This document shows positions 7,052-15,922 of a stretch of 64,000 bases of DNA, piece by piece (the first letter of the stretch is position 1; every line of letters begins with the position of its first letter). Made by a program: the position numbers and the translations under genes. The DNA comes from Burkholderiales bacterium (GTDB lineage Bacteria; Pseudomonadota; Gammaproteobacteria; Burkholderiales; Burkholderiaceae_C), in the NCBI GenBank assembly GCA_017307855.1, contig JAFKGD010000002.1:558001-622000 (forward strand), in the 5' to 3' direction. The notes under the pieces are model-generated. The model was not told the DNA's origin. It saw only the letters and a list, made by a program, of their open reading frames with translations, and ran no database searches.

Positions 7052-10024
7052 ATGCCACTCATCACCCTCGTCCTCCTCCCCTTCATCGCGAGCGTCATCG
7101 CCGCTCTTTTGCCGGCCAACGCGCGCAACAGCGAATCGACGCTGGCGGGAGTGACGGCCCTGGTGTGCGCGATCCAGGCGGCGATGCTGTTCCCCGAGGT
7201 GGCTGCGGGCGGCGTGCTGCGCCAGGAGATCGAGTGGCTGCCGGCGCTGGGGCTGAACCTCGTCTTCCGCATGGACGGTTTCGCCTGGATGTTCTCGATG
7301 CTGGTGCTGGGCATCGGCGCGCTGGTGGTGCTGTATGCGCGCTACTACATGTCGCCCTCCGACCCGGTGCCGCGCTTCTTCGCTTTCTTCCTGGCGTTCA
7401 TGGGCGCCATGATGGGCGTGGTGCTGTCGGGCAACCTGGTGCAGATCGCGCTGTTCTGGGAGCTGACGAGCCTGTTCTCGTTCCTACTGATCGGCTACTG
7501 GCACCACCGCAAGGACGCCCGACGCGGCGCGCGCATGGCCCTCACCATCACCGGCGCGGGCGGGCTGTGCCTGCTGGCGGGCGTGCTGGTGCTGGGATCC
7601 ATCGTCGGCAGCTACGACCTGGACATCGTGCTGGCCAGCGGCGACATGGTGCGCAGCCATCCGCTCTACACCGTGGCACTGGTGCTGATCCTTCTGGGCG
7701 CCCTCACCAAGAGCGCCCAGTTCCCGTTCCACTTCTGGCTGCCCAATGCGATGGCCGCGCCCACGCCGGTGTCGGCCTACCTGCATTCGGCCACCATGGT
7801 GAAGGCCGGCGTGTTCCTGATGGCGCGGCTGTGGCCGGTGCTCTCGGGCACGCCAGAGTGGTTCTGGATCGTCAGCCTGGCGGGCGTGTGCACCCTGCTT
7901 CTGGGCGGCTATGCGGCGATGTTCCAGAACGACCTCAAGGGCCTGCTGGCGTATTCGACCATCTCTCACCTCGGCCTGATCACGCTGTTGCTGGGCCTGA
8001 ACAGCCCGCTCGCGGCCGTGGCGGCGGTGTTCCACATCATGAACCACGCGACCTTCAAGGCGTCGCTCTTCATGGCGGCCGGCATCATCGACCACGAAAG
8101 CGGCACGCGGGACATCCGGCGGTTATCAGGCTTGTTCCGGCTGATGCCCGTCACGGGCACCCTGGCCATGGTGGCGGCGGCATCGATGGCCGGCGTGCCG
8201 CTGCTCAACGGCTTCCTCTCCAAGGAAATGTTCTTCGCCGAGACGGTCTACATCACCGCCACGCCGCTGGTGAACCTGGCCCTGCCCATGGCGGCCACGG
8301 TGGCGGGCGTATTCAGCGTGGCGTATTCGCTGCGCTTCACGGTGGACGTGTTCTTCGGCCCGCAGGCCACCGACCTGCCGCGCACGCCGCACGAGCCGCC
8401 CCACTGGATGCGCGTTCCGGTGGAGCTGCTGGTGGCCGCGTGCCTGGTGGTAGGCATGCTGCCGGCGGTATCGGTGGGCATCTTCCTCGATGCCGCCTCG
8501 CGCCCTGTGGTGGGGGGCGACCTGCCCATCTACAGCCTGGCCATCTGGCACGGCTTCAACGAGCCGCTGGTGATGAGTCTCATCGCCATGGGCGGCGGCA
8601 TCGCGCTCTACCTGCTGCTGCGCGGGCAGCGCAACCTGGGCCGCATGGAAGACGCGCCGCTGGTCAGCCGCCTGAGCGGCCAGCGCAGCTTCGACCGCCT
8701 GCTGGCCTGGCTGGCGCTGGCGGGCCGCTTCGGCCGCAAGCACCTGGGCACCAAGCGGCTGCAGATGCAGTTGCTGCTGATGGTGGTGGTCACGCTCATT
8801 GCCGCGGCGGCCTCGCTGTGGTCCACAGGCGTGAGCACGGGCACGCGCGCGCGGCTGCCGCTGTCGCCGGTGTTCGCGCTGCTGTGGGTGATCGGCTGCA
8901 CCTGCGCGCTGGCCGCTGCCTGGCAGGCCAAATACCACCGGCTGGCGGCACTGGTGCTGGCCGGCGGCGCGGGGCTGGTGGTGTGTCTCACGTTCATGTG
9001 GTTCTCGGCGCCCGACCTGGCGCTCACCCAGCTGGTGGTGGAAGTGGTGACCACGGTACTGATCCTGCTGGGCCTGCGCTGGCTGCCGCGTCGCCGCGAG
9101 ATGGGCGAATTCACGGCCTTCACCCGCGTGCGCGCCCAGGCCCGCCGCGCGCGCGATCTCGCCATCGCCGCAGCCGCCGGCATCGGCATGTCGCTGCTGG
9201 CGTGGTCGATGTCCACGCGCGAATTCCCGCAGAGCATCTCGCCGTTCTTCCTGGAGAAGGCGCTCTCCGAAGGCGGCGGCACCAACGTGGTCAACGTGAT
9301 GCTGGTGGACTTCCGCGGCTTCGACACCTTCGGCGAGATCGTGGTGCTGGGGATCGTGGGCCTGACCGTGTATGCGCTGCTGCGGCGCTTCCGCCCCGCG
9401 CGCGAAACCATGGCGCTGCCGCCGCAGCAGCGCATGGTGCCGCGCGACCTGGAAACCGACCTGGTCAACCCGCGCAATGCCGCCGACACCGCCATCGGCT
9501 ACCTGATGGTGCCGGCGGTGCTGGTGCGCCTGCTGCTGCCGCTGGCGGCAATGGTGTCGTTCTACCTGTTCATGCGCGGCCACAACCAGCCGGGTGGCGG
9601 CTTCGTCGCGGGGCTGGTGATGTCGGTGGCGCTGCTGCTGCAGTACATCGTCTCGGGCACCGAATGGGTGGAAGCCCACCTGCGGCTGCACCCGCGCCGC
9701 CTGATCGCCTTCGGCATGCTGTCGGCCCTGGCCACCGGCCTGGGCGCGCTGGTGGTGGGCTACCCGTTCCTCACCTCGCACACCGCCCACCTGCACCTGC
9801 CGGTGCTGGGCGACATGCACGTGGCCAGCGCCATGTTCTTCGACATCGGCGTGTTCACGCTGGTGCTGGGCTCCACCCTGCTGATCCTCACCGCCATCGC
9901 CCACCAGTCGGTGCGCAGCCACCGCTATCAGGAATCCATGGACGAAGACGCCTTGCGTGAACAGGACGAAGCCGACGCACTCGCCCTCGCGGCCGCCCGG
10001 GCCAACGCGAAAGGAGGCGTGTGA
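7052..10024 (+). CDS. mrpA: Mrp Na+/H+ antiporter subunit A, fused to subunit B (PhaAB type)
   Basis: This 990-residue polytopic protein is the large subunit of the Mrp/Mnh/Pha monovalent-cation/proton antiporter, related to NuoL/ND5 of complex I. The N-terminal 500 residues carry the proton-translocation fold, with the conserved ELTSLFSFLLIGYWH and ALTKSAQFPFHFWLPNAMAAPTPVSAYLH-type region seen from about residue 130 to 245. A second membrane block and a C-terminal MrpB-like domain follow (MRGHNQPGGGFVAGL near 840). MrpA and MrpB are thus one polypeptide, as in the six-gene group 2 systems. It leads a tightly packed operon with mrpC-G, and its TGA overlaps the mrpC ATG. Likely role: Na+ or K+ extrusion and pH homeostasis. 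Confidence 0.96.
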   Translation: MPLITLVLLPFIASVIAALLPANARNSESTLAGVTALVCAIQAAMLFPEVAAGGVLRQEIEWLPALGLNLVFRMDGFAWMFSMLVLGIGALVVLYARYYMSPSDPVPRFFAFFLAFMGAMMGVVLSGNLVQIALFWELTSLFSFLLIGYWHHRKDARRGARMALTITGAGGLCLLAGVLVLGSIVGSYDLDIVLASGDMVRSHPLYTVALVLILLGALTKSAQFPFHFWLPNAMAAPTPVSAYLHSATMVKAGVFLMARLWPVLSGTPEWFWIVSLAGVCTLLLGGYAAMFQNDLKGLLAYSTISHLGLITLLLGLNSPLAAVAAVFHIMNHATFKASLFMAAGIIDHESGTRDIRRLSGLFRLMPVTGTLAMVAAASMAGVPLLNGFLSKEMFFAETVYITATPLVNLALPMAATVAGVFSVAYSLRFTVDVFFGPQATDLPRTPHEPPHWMRVPVELLVAACLVVGMLPAVSVGIFLDAASRPVVGGDLPIYSLAIWHGFNEPLVMSLIAMGGGIALYLLLRGQRNLGRMEDAPLVSRLSGQRSFDRLLAWLALAGRFGRKHLGTKRLQMQLLLMVVVTLIAAAASLWSTGVSTGTRARLPLSPVFALLWVIGCTCALAAAWQAKYHRLAALVLAGGAGLVVCLTFMWFSAPDLALTQLVVEVVTTVLILLGLRWLPRRREMGEFTAFTRVRAQARRARDLAIAAAAGIGMSLLAWSMSTREFPQSISPFFLEKALSEGGGTNVVNVMLVDFRGFDTFGEIVVLGIVGLTVYALLRRFRPARETMALPPQQRMVPRDLETDLVNPRNAADTAIGYLMVPAVLVRLLLPLAAMVSFYLFMRGHNQPGGGFVAGLVMSVALLLQYIVSGTEWVEAHLRLHPRRLIAFGMLSALATGLGALVVGYPFLTSHTAHLHLPVLGDMHVASAMFFDIGVFTLVLGSTLLILTAIAHQSVRSHRYQESMDEDALREQDEADALALAAARANAKGGV
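10011..10017 (+). promoter_or_regulatory. Strong Shine-Dalgarno of mrpC
   Basis: AAGGAGG lies inside the end of mrpA and stands 6 nt before the ATG at 10024. It favours that ATG over the in-frame GTG at 10021, which would leave a gap of only 3 nt. Confidence 0.6.
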
Positions 10025-10368
10025 TGGAGTTCGTGCTCTCTATCGCCATCGGCGTGCTTACCGCCTCGGGCGTCTGGCTGCTTCTGCGTCCTCGCACCTT
10101 CCAGGTCATCATGGGCTTGGCGCTGCTGTCGTACGCGGTCAACCTGTTCATCTTCAGCATGGGGCGGCTGTCGATCGACAGCGAGCCCGTGCTCGCGCCC
10201 GGCGTGGCGCCCACGCTGCTCAACTACGACGACCCGATGCCGCAGGCGCTGGTGCTCACCGCCATCGTGATTGGCTTCGCCATGACGGCGCTGTTCCTCG
10301 TCGTGCTGCTGGCCTCGCGCGGCCTCTCGGGCAATGACCACGTGGACGGCGCGGAGGGCGGGCAATGA
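10024..10368 (+). CDS. mrpC: Mrp antiporter subunit C
   Basis: This 114-residue protein has three membrane helices and is the NuoK-like subunit of the Mrp complex. The segments VLTASGVWLLLRPRTFQVIMGLALLSYAVNLFIF and PMPQALVLTAIVIGFAMTA, seen across residues 10-85, are typical of MrpC/NuoK. The start overlaps the mrpA stop (TGATG) and the stop overlaps the mrpD start (ATGA), which implies translational coupling and fixed stoichiometry. Confidence 0.95.
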   Translation: MEFVLSIAIGVLTASGVWLLLRPRTFQVIMGLALLSYAVNLFIFSMGRLSIDSEPVLAPGVAPTLLNYDDPMPQALVLTAIVIGFAMTALFLVVLLASRGLSGNDHVDGAEGGQ

Positions 10369-12050
10369 GCGGCCAGCCTTCCTTTTTCGCGGGGCTCTCG
10401 CAGCACCTGATCCTGGCGCCGTTCCTGCTGCCGATGTTCACGGCGGCACTGATGCTGCTGCTCGACGAGAAGCAGCGTCGCCTCAAGGCCGTGATGAACT
10501 CCGTCTCGGCTGCGATGTGCCTGATGGCGGCGGTGGTGCTGCTGCAGCGCACCGGCGGCCCGGACGGCGCCGGCGCCACCAGTGTCTACCTGGCGGCCAA
10601 CTGGGCCGCGCCCTTCGGCATCACGCTGGTGGCCGATCGCCTCTCGACGCTGATGCTGGTGCTCGGCGGCGTGCTGGGCCTGGCCTCGGCCATGTTCTCG
10701 GCCGCGCGCTGGGACAAGGCCGGCGTGCACTTCCACCCGCTTTTCCAGCTGCAGCTGATGGGCCTGAACGGCGCCTTCCTCACGGGCGACCTGTTCAACC
10801 TGTTCGTGTGCTTCGAGATCATGCTGGCCGCCTCGTACGGCCTGCTGCTGCACGGCTCGGGCCGCACGCGCGTGCAGGCCGGGCTGCACTACATCGCCAT
10901 CAACCTGGCGGCTTCGTCGTTGTTCCTGATCGGCGCCGCCATGCTCTACGGCGTCACCGGCACGTTGAACATGGCCGACATGGCGGCCCGCATCGCGCAG
11001 GTGGCGCCGGCCGACCGGGGCCTGCTGCACGCGGCCGCCGCCATCCTGTCGGTGGCCTTCCTGGCCAAGGCCGCCATGTGGCCGCTCAACTTCTGGCTGG
11101 TGCCGGCCTATGGCAACGCCACGGCGCCGGTGGGCGCGCTGTTCGCCATCCTCACCAAGGTGGGCATCTACACCATCGTGCGGCTGTGGACGCTGATGTT
11201 CCCCGGGACGGCGGGCGACTCGGCCTACTTCGGCGGCGACTGGCTGTTCTGGGGCGGCATCGCCACGCTCACCTTCGGCGCCATCGGCATGCTGGGCTCG
11301 CAGCGGCCCGGCTACCTGGCGGGCTTCGCCATCATCACTTCGTCGGGCACCTTGCTGGCGGCCGCCAGCTTCGGCCAGGCCGAGCTCACGGCCGGTGCGC
11401 TGTATTACCTGCTCAGCTCCACCCTCGCCGCCAGCATCTTCCTGTTGCTGACCGACGTGGTGGAGCGCTGGCGCAATGACGGCTCCACCTTCGCGCCCTA
11501 CGAATCGCCCGACGACGCGCCCTTCCTGTCGGCCGATTTCTCCTCCACCGTGGGCGTGAACCTCGACGAGGAAGAAGAGGTGCTGATCGGCCGCCCGATA
11601 CCCGCCGCCGCCGCCTTCCTGGGCCTGGCCTTCCTGTGCTGCGCGCTGCTGATCGCCGGCCTGCCGCCGCTGTCGGGCTTCCTGGGCAAGTTCGCCATGC
11701 TCTCGGCCGTGCTGGGCCACGAGGCGCCGGCCACCAACGGGTGGATCTTCATGGGCGCCCTGCTGGCCTCGGGCCTGGTGGCGATGATCGCGCTCTCGCG
11801 CGTGGGCATCCGCACCTTCTGGGCCACATCCCACCGCGCCGCGCCGCAGCTGCGCCTGATCGAAGGCGTGCCGCTGGCCGCCCTGGTGATCGCCTGCGTG
11901 ATGCTCACCGTGCAGGCCGACACCGTGATGCGCTACACCGCCTCCACCGCGCGCGCGCTGCACGAGCCCGTGGGCTACATCACCGCCGTGCTCTCGGCCA
12001 AGCCCAGGCCGGGCCCCGCCGCCACCCCTGCCACGGAGGCCAAGCCATGA
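10365..12050 (+). CDS. mrpD: Mrp antiporter subunit D
   Basis: This 561-residue ND2/ND4-like membrane subunit forms the second proton-translocating module of the Mrp antiporter. The typical region LFVCFEIMLAASYGLLL, then AFLAKAAMWPLNFWLVPAYGNATAPVGALFAILTK, is seen at about 145-265; it includes the Lys and Glu expected on the half-channels. Residues about 375-405 form an acidic, non-membrane insert (SPDDAPFLSADF...EEEEVLIG). The gene overlaps mrpC by 4 nt (ATGA), and its last codons overlap the mrpE start. Confidence 0.95.
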   Translation: MSGQPSFFAGLSQHLILAPFLLPMFTAALMLLLDEKQRRLKAVMNSVSAAMCLMAAVVLLQRTGGPDGAGATSVYLAANWAAPFGITLVADRLSTLMLVLGGVLGLASAMFSAARWDKAGVHFHPLFQLQLMGLNGAFLTGDLFNLFVCFEIMLAASYGLLLHGSGRTRVQAGLHYIAINLAASSLFLIGAAMLYGVTGTLNMADMAARIAQVAPADRGLLHAAAAILSVAFLAKAAMWPLNFWLVPAYGNATAPVGALFAILTKVGIYTIVRLWTLMFPGTAGDSAYFGGDWLFWGGIATLTFGAIGMLGSQRPGYLAGFAIITSSGTLLAAASFGQAELTAGALYYLLSSTLAASIFLLLTDVVERWRNDGSTFAPYESPDDAPFLSADFSSTVGVNLDEEEEVLIGRPIPAAAAFLGLAFLCCALLIAGLPPLSGFLGKFAMLSAVLGHEAPATNGWIFMGALLASGLVAMIALSRVGIRTFWATSHRAAPQLRLIEGVPLAALVIACVMLTVQADTVMRYTASTARALHEPVGYITAVLSAKPRPGPAATPATEAKP

Positions 12051-12538
12051 TGAAGCGCCTGCTGCCCGCGCCCATTCTCTCGCTGGGCCTGCTGTTCCTG
12101 TGGCTGCTGCTGAGCCAGTCGCTGTCGCCCGGCACGCTGCTGCTGGGCGCCATCCTGGCCGTCGTGCTGCCCATCTTCGCCAAGAGCCTGCGGCCCACGC
12201 CAGTGCGTGTGCGCCGGCCTCTGGTGGCGCTGCGCCTGCTGGGGCAGGTGCTGGGCGACATGCTGCGCTCCAACCGGGCCGTGGTAATGGCGCTGCTGAG
12301 GAAGCGCGACCGCGAGATGCAGTCGGGCTTCATCGAAGTGCCGCTGGAACTGCGCGATCCCAACGCCCTCGCCGTGCTGGCCATGATCGTCTCGGCCACG
12401 CCCGGCACCGCCTGGGGCGAAATCGCGTTCGACCGCAGCCGGCTGCTGGTGCATGTGCTGGAGATGGGCGACCCCGAAGCATTTGTCGGCCACATCAAGA
12501 TGCACTACGAACGCCCCCTGATGGAGATCTTCGAATGA
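12047..12538 (+). CDS. mrpE: Mrp antiporter subunit E
   Basis: This 163-residue subunit has two N-terminal membrane helices (LLPAPILSLGLLFLWLLLSQSLS and TLLLGAILAVVLPIF) and a cytosolic C-terminal domain containing the family segment NALAVLAMIVSATPGTAWGEI, near 105-125. MrpE stabilises the A-D complex. The start ATGATG at 12047 overlaps the mrpD TGA; the second ATG, at 12050, is an equally possible start. The stop overlaps mrpF. Confidence 0.93.
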   Translation: MMKRLLPAPILSLGLLFLWLLLSQSLSPGTLLLGAILAVVLPIFAKSLRPTPVRVRRPLVALRLLGQVLGDMLRSNRAVVMALLRKRDREMQSGFIEVPLELRDPNALAVLAMIVSATPGTAWGEIAFDRSRLLVHVLEMGDPEAFVGHIKMHYERPLMEIFE

Positions 12539-12813
12539 CACCGCTGCTCTACTGGGCCCTGGTCATCTGCCTGATGTGCCTGGCGCTGGCCATGGGATGC
12601 GCGCTGCTGCGCATGCTGCGCGGCCCCACCGCACAGGACCGCGTGATGGCGCTGGACTGCTTCTACATCAACGGCATGCTGATGATGCTGGCGCTGGGCG
12701 TGCTCTACCGCAACAACGTCTACTTCGAGGCCGCGCTGCTGATCGCCATCTTCGGCTTCGTCGGCTCCATGGCGATGGCCAAGTTCCTGCTGCGCGGCGA
12801 GGTGATCGAATGA
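12535..12813 (+). CDS. mrpF: Mrp antiporter subunit F
   Basis: This 92-residue three-helix subunit has the conserved loop RMLRGPTAQDRVMALDCFYINGM (about 23-45), in which the RGP...DR element is diagnostic of MrpF. It overlaps mrpE and mrpG by 4 nt on either side (ATGA), continuing the translational coupling of the operon. Confidence 0.94.
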   Translation: MTPLLYWALVICLMCLALAMGCALLRMLRGPTAQDRVMALDCFYINGMLMMLALGVLYRNNVYFEAALLIAIFGFVGSMAMAKFLLRGEVIE

Positions 12814-13154
12814 CCGATGCTCCGCTGCCGCTGTGGGTCGAGGCCATCGTCGCCGTGCTGGTGGTCGCCAGCGGCCTGCTGGCGCTGATGGGCTCGTTCG
12901 GCCTGGCCCGCCTGCCCACCTTCTTCGACCGCATCCATGCGCCAACGCTGGGCTCCACGCTGGGCACCTGGTGCATGACGCTGGCCACGGCCGTGTACTT
13001 CTCGTTCCAGGGCGGCATGGCCTTCGTGCACGCATTCCTGATCTCGATCTTCATCCTGCTCTCGGCGCCCATCACCACCATCTTCCTGATGCGCGCGGCG
13101 CTGTTCCGCGAACGCGCGGCGGGGCGGGACGTGCCACCCACATTGAGCAAGTAG
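12810..13154 (+). CDS. mrpG: Mrp antiporter subunit G
   Basis: This 114-residue three-helix last subunit of the Mrp complex carries GSFGLARLPTFFDRIHAPT (about 28-46), the standard MrpG signature (G-x-x-R-x-P-x-x-x-x-R-x-H-A). The operon therefore holds the full A'CDEFG set. The stop at 13154 faces the xdhC stop at 13167 with 12 bp between, so the operons converge without an obvious hairpin terminator. Confidence 0.95.
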   Translation: MTDAPLPLWVEAIVAVLVVASGLLALMGSFGLARLPTFFDRIHAPTLGSTLGTWCMTLATAVYFSFQGGMAFVHAFLISIFILLSAPITTIFLMRAALFRERAAGRDVPPTLSK

Positions 13155-13166
13155 GCTGCGCCAGGC

Positions 13167-14174
13167 TCAGGCCGCGAGCGCGCGATCCTTGGCGTGGCCG
13201 ACTTCGATGTCGCGCGGCAGCCTCACGCCGTTCTTCACCGCCAGGATCTCGGCCATCACGCTCACCGCGATCTCGGGTGGCGTCTTGCTGCCCACGTAGA
13301 TGCCGATGGGCCCGCGCAGCCGCGCGAGCGACGCTTCGGTTTCGCCGAAGTGTTCGATCATGCGCTCGCGCCGGGCGGCGTTGTTGCGGCGCGAGCCGAT
13401 GGCGCCCACGTAGAAGGCATCGGTGTGCAACGCTTCCAGCAGCGCCAGATCGTCGAGCTTGGGATCGTGCGTGAGCGCCACCACGCAGCTGCGCGCGTCC
13501 GGCCGGAAGGCCTGCACCACGTCGTCGGGCATGCCGGTTTCCAGCCGCACGCCGGCCACGCGCCAGCCGCCACGGTATTCCTCGCGCGGATCGCACACCG
13601 TCACGGCGAAGCCCGAGAACAGCGCCATGGTCGAGAGGTACTCGGCCAGTTGCCCCGCGCCGATGAGGAGCATGCGGTACTCGGGCCCGAAGGTGTTGAC
13701 CAGTTGCGTGCCGTCGACGGCCAGCGCGGCCGGCACCGCCGTATCGGCCTGCGTGACCTGTCCATCGGCCAGCCGCACCGCGCGCGCCACCAGGCGGCCG
13801 GCATCGAGCGCGGCGACCAGCTCCGCCAGCAGGGCGGCGTCGGGGTCGTACTCGAGCAGCAATTCCAGCGTGCCGCCGCAGGGCAGGCCGAAGCGGTGCG
13901 CTTCGTCGGCGCTGATGCCATAGCGCGTGAAGGCGGGTGCCGTGCCTGCGGGCGGCATGCCGCCCGGCGCTGCATGGCGGTGGATCAGGTCGTCTTCGAT
14001 GCAGCCGCCCGAGACCGAGCCGATCACCGCCCCGTCTTCACGCAGGGCCATGATCGAGCCCACGGGCCGGGGCGACGAGCCCCAGGTGCGCACCACGGTG
14101 GCCAGCAGCGCGCGCTGGCCTGCCGCGCGCCAGTCGCGCAGCGCCCGCAACACGGTGACGTCGATGTTTTCCAT
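13167..14174 (-). CDS. XdhC/CoxF-type molybdenum-enzyme maturation factor
   Basis: This 335-residue protein belongs to the XdhC/CoxI family, which binds molybdenum cofactor and passes it, often after sulfuration, to xanthine-dehydrogenase-type enzymes. The N-terminal XdhC domain has RTWGSSPRPVGS and GSVSGGCIE (29-60). The C-terminal Rossmann-like domain has LLIGAGQLAEYLS (169-181) and VGAIGSRRNNAARRERM (256-272). The ATG at 14174 gives MENIDVTVL; earlier in-frame starts would overlap the upstream gene. It is the last gene of the cox operon, 20 nt after coxG, so its client is most likely the CoxSLM-like hydroxylase encoded upstream. Confidence 0.9.
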   Translation of the reverse strand: MENIDVTVLRALRDWRAAGQRALLATVVRTWGSSPRPVGSIMALREDGAVIGSVSGGCIEDDLIHRHAAPGGMPPAGTAPAFTRYGISADEAHRFGLPCGGTLELLLEYDPDAALLAELVAALDAGRLVARAVRLADGQVTQADTAVPAALAVDGTQLVNTFGPEYRMLLIGAGQLAEYLSTMALFSGFAVTVCDPREEYRGGWRVAGVRLETGMPDDVVQAFRPDARSCVVALTHDPKLDDLALLEALHTDAFYVGAIGSRRNNAARRERMIEHFGETEASLARLRGPIGIYVGSKTPPEIAVSVMAEILAVKNGVRLPRDIEVGHAKDRALAA

Positions 14175-14194
14175 GACCCCGGTTGTATCCGTTT

Positions 14195-14668
14195 TCAGGC
14201 TGCGGGCGTGCCTGCGGGCGTTCCGTGGCGGCGCTGCATTTCTTCGTCGAAGCGTTTGAAGAAATCGTCGGCCATCGATTTGGCCGCACCGTCGATCAGG
14301 CGCTGGCCCATCTGGGCGATCTTGCCGCCCACCTGCGCCTGCACGGTGTAGCGCAGTTCGCACCCGTCATCCTGCGGCAGCAGCTCCACGTGCGAGAGCC
14401 CCTTGCCGAAGCCGGCCACGCCGCCCTGCCCTTCGAACGACAGCGTGTAGCGCGAGGGGGGCTGCACATCGGACAGCGTGATGCGCCCGGCGAAGCGCGC
14501 CGACACCGGCCCGATCTTCACCTTGAGCCCCACCTCGTAGCTGTCGTCGCCCGCGGCTTCCATCTTCTCGCAGCCTGGCACGCAGGCCTTGAGCGTCTCG
14601 GGATCGTTGAGGGCTTCCCAGGCCTGTTGCTGCGTGACGGCGAGTTGCCGCTGGCCCTGCATTTCCAT
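14195..14668 (-). CDS. coxG: CoxG-like SRPBCC/carbon monoxide dehydrogenase subunit G
   Basis: This 157-residue member of the START-like CoxG family has no signal peptide. The family pattern is clear: WEALNDPETLKACVPGCEKM (17-36), VKIGPVSARFAGRI and LSYVQAQVGGKIAQMGQRLI-like segments, ending in ADDFFKRFDEEM. In Oligotropha-type systems CoxG helps recruit the enzyme to the membrane or link it to quinones. It lies between coxE (33 nt upstream) and xdhC (20 nt downstream) on the same strand. Confidence 0.9.
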   Translation of the reverse strand: MEMQGQRQLAVTQQQAWEALNDPETLKACVPGCEKMEAAGDDSYEVGLKVKIGPVSARFAGRITLSDVQPPSRYTLSFEGQGGVAGFGKGLSHVELLPQDDGCELRYTVQAQVGGKIAQMGQRLIDGAAKSMADDFFKRFDEEMQRRHGTPAGTPAA

Positions 14669-14701
14669 GATCGTCTCCTTCGGCGTGGATCGGGGTTCGT
14701 C

Positions 14702-15922
14702 TCAACGTGGGCGCAGCAGGCGCGCGATGGCATCGGCCAGCGCCTGCAGGCTCTCGATGTTGTGCACGGCCAGCATGCGGTCGGCGTGGCGGTGCAGCAC
14801 GGCGGCGCCACGCGCTGCCGGCGTGTAGCCCGCGAAGCGCAGCAGCGGGTTGAGCCAGAGCAGCGGGCCACTGTGGCGGCGCAGCCAGTCCAGCCCCTCC
14901 GACAGTTCGACGGGATCGCCGGTGTCCAGCCCGTCGCTGATCAGCAGCACCAACGTGCGCCGGCCCACCAGGCGCCTTGCGTGCTCCGCGCGCAAAGTGG
15001 CGAGTGCCTCGCCCAGCCGCGTGCCGCCGGCGAAATCGTCGATGCGGGAGGCGGCGGCGGCAAGCATCGCGTCGGTGTCGCGCAGCCGGAAGGCATCGCC
15101 CAGGTCGGTCAGGCGCGTGCCGAAGGCGAACACGTCGCGGCGCCGCAAGCCGCGCGTTGCCGAATGCAGGAAGGCCAGCAGCAGGCGCGCATAGCGCTCC
15201 ATCGAACCCGAAACGTCGAGCAGCACCAGCAGGGGCAAGGCCTCGGTGCGACGCGCGCGGCGCGGCAGCACGGCGGCGTCGCCGCCGGATCGCGCGGCTT
15301 CACGCAGCAGCCGGGGCCAGTGCAGCTCGCGCCCGCGGCGCGCCGGCCGGGTGCGGCGCGAGGGGTACTGCGGCAAGGGCAAGGGCACGCTGCGTGCGAG
15401 GCGCTCGACAAGATGGAATTCCTGCAGGCTCAACTGGTTGAAATCCGCCGTGCGCAAGCGCTGCGCGTCGCTGGCCGTCATGGCGGCGTCGAACTCGACG
15501 GGCGTGTCGTCCTGGCGCGGCCGGGCGCGCTCGGCGGATGGGCGTGGCGCCAGCGCCTCGCGCACACGGGGGCGCCTGTCTGCGGGCGCCTGGCCCCGCG
15601 TGGTGGGCAGCATCTGTGCGAGCAGCTTGTGCGCCACCTGCGGATCGCGGAACCAGGCATCGAACATGTCGCGGTAGATGGCGAGATCGCGTTCGCTGGC
15701 GACCAGCACCGCCTCCAGCGCGGCGCGCAGGTCGTCCTTCGCCGCCACGCCCACGGCCAGGGCGGCCTGCTGGGCCAGTGCGATGCGGCTGCTGTCCACC
15801 GGCAGGCCGGCACGGCGCAGGGCGCGGCCGAAGCCCGCGAGGTTGTCCGCGAACTTGCCGCTGCGGGCGTCGCCGAGCAACTGCACGCGCGCGGGCGGCG
15901 GCGTTCCCTCCGCGGACGTCAT
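14702..15922 (-). CDS. coxE: CoxE-like VWA-domain protein
   Basis: This 406-residue protein belongs to the VWA/CoxE family. The N-terminal half is helical (VQLLGDARSGKFADNLAGFGRALRRAGLPVD-type start) and the C-terminal half is a von Willebrand A domain with a metal-binding DVSGS at 236-240. CoxE works with the MoxR-type ATPase CoxD to assemble the CuSMo or Mo centre of CO-dehydrogenase-type enzymes. The ATG at 15922 overlaps the coxD stop by 4 nt (ATGA); the open frame further upstream is antisense-free filler inside coxD. Product spacing to coxG is 33 nt. Confidence 0.9.
   Translation of the reverse strand: MTSAEGTPPPARVQLLGDARSGKFADNLAGFGRALRRAGLPVDSSRIALAQQAALAVGVAAKDDLRAALEAVLVASERDLAIYRDMFDAWFRDPQVAHKLLAQMLPTTRGQAPADRRPRVREALAPRPSAERARPRQDDTPVEFDAAMTASDAQRLRTADFNQLSLQEFHLVERLARSVPLPLPQYPSRRTRPARRGRELHWPRLLREAARSGGDAAVLPRRARRTEALPLLVLLDVSGSMERYARLLLAFLHSATRGLRRRDVFAFGTRLTDLGDAFRLRDTDAMLAAAASRIDDFAGGTRLGEALATLRAEHARRLVGRRTLVLLISDGLDTGDPVELSEGLDWLRRHSGPLLWLNPLLRFAGYTPAARGAAVLHRHADRMLAVHNIESLQALADAIARLLRPR

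Noticed and set aside
8126..9922. Open frame of 598 codons antisense to mrpA
   Set aside because: It mirrors the mrpA codons, is rich in His, Arg and Gln, has no recognisable domain and lies entirely inside a well-supported gene.
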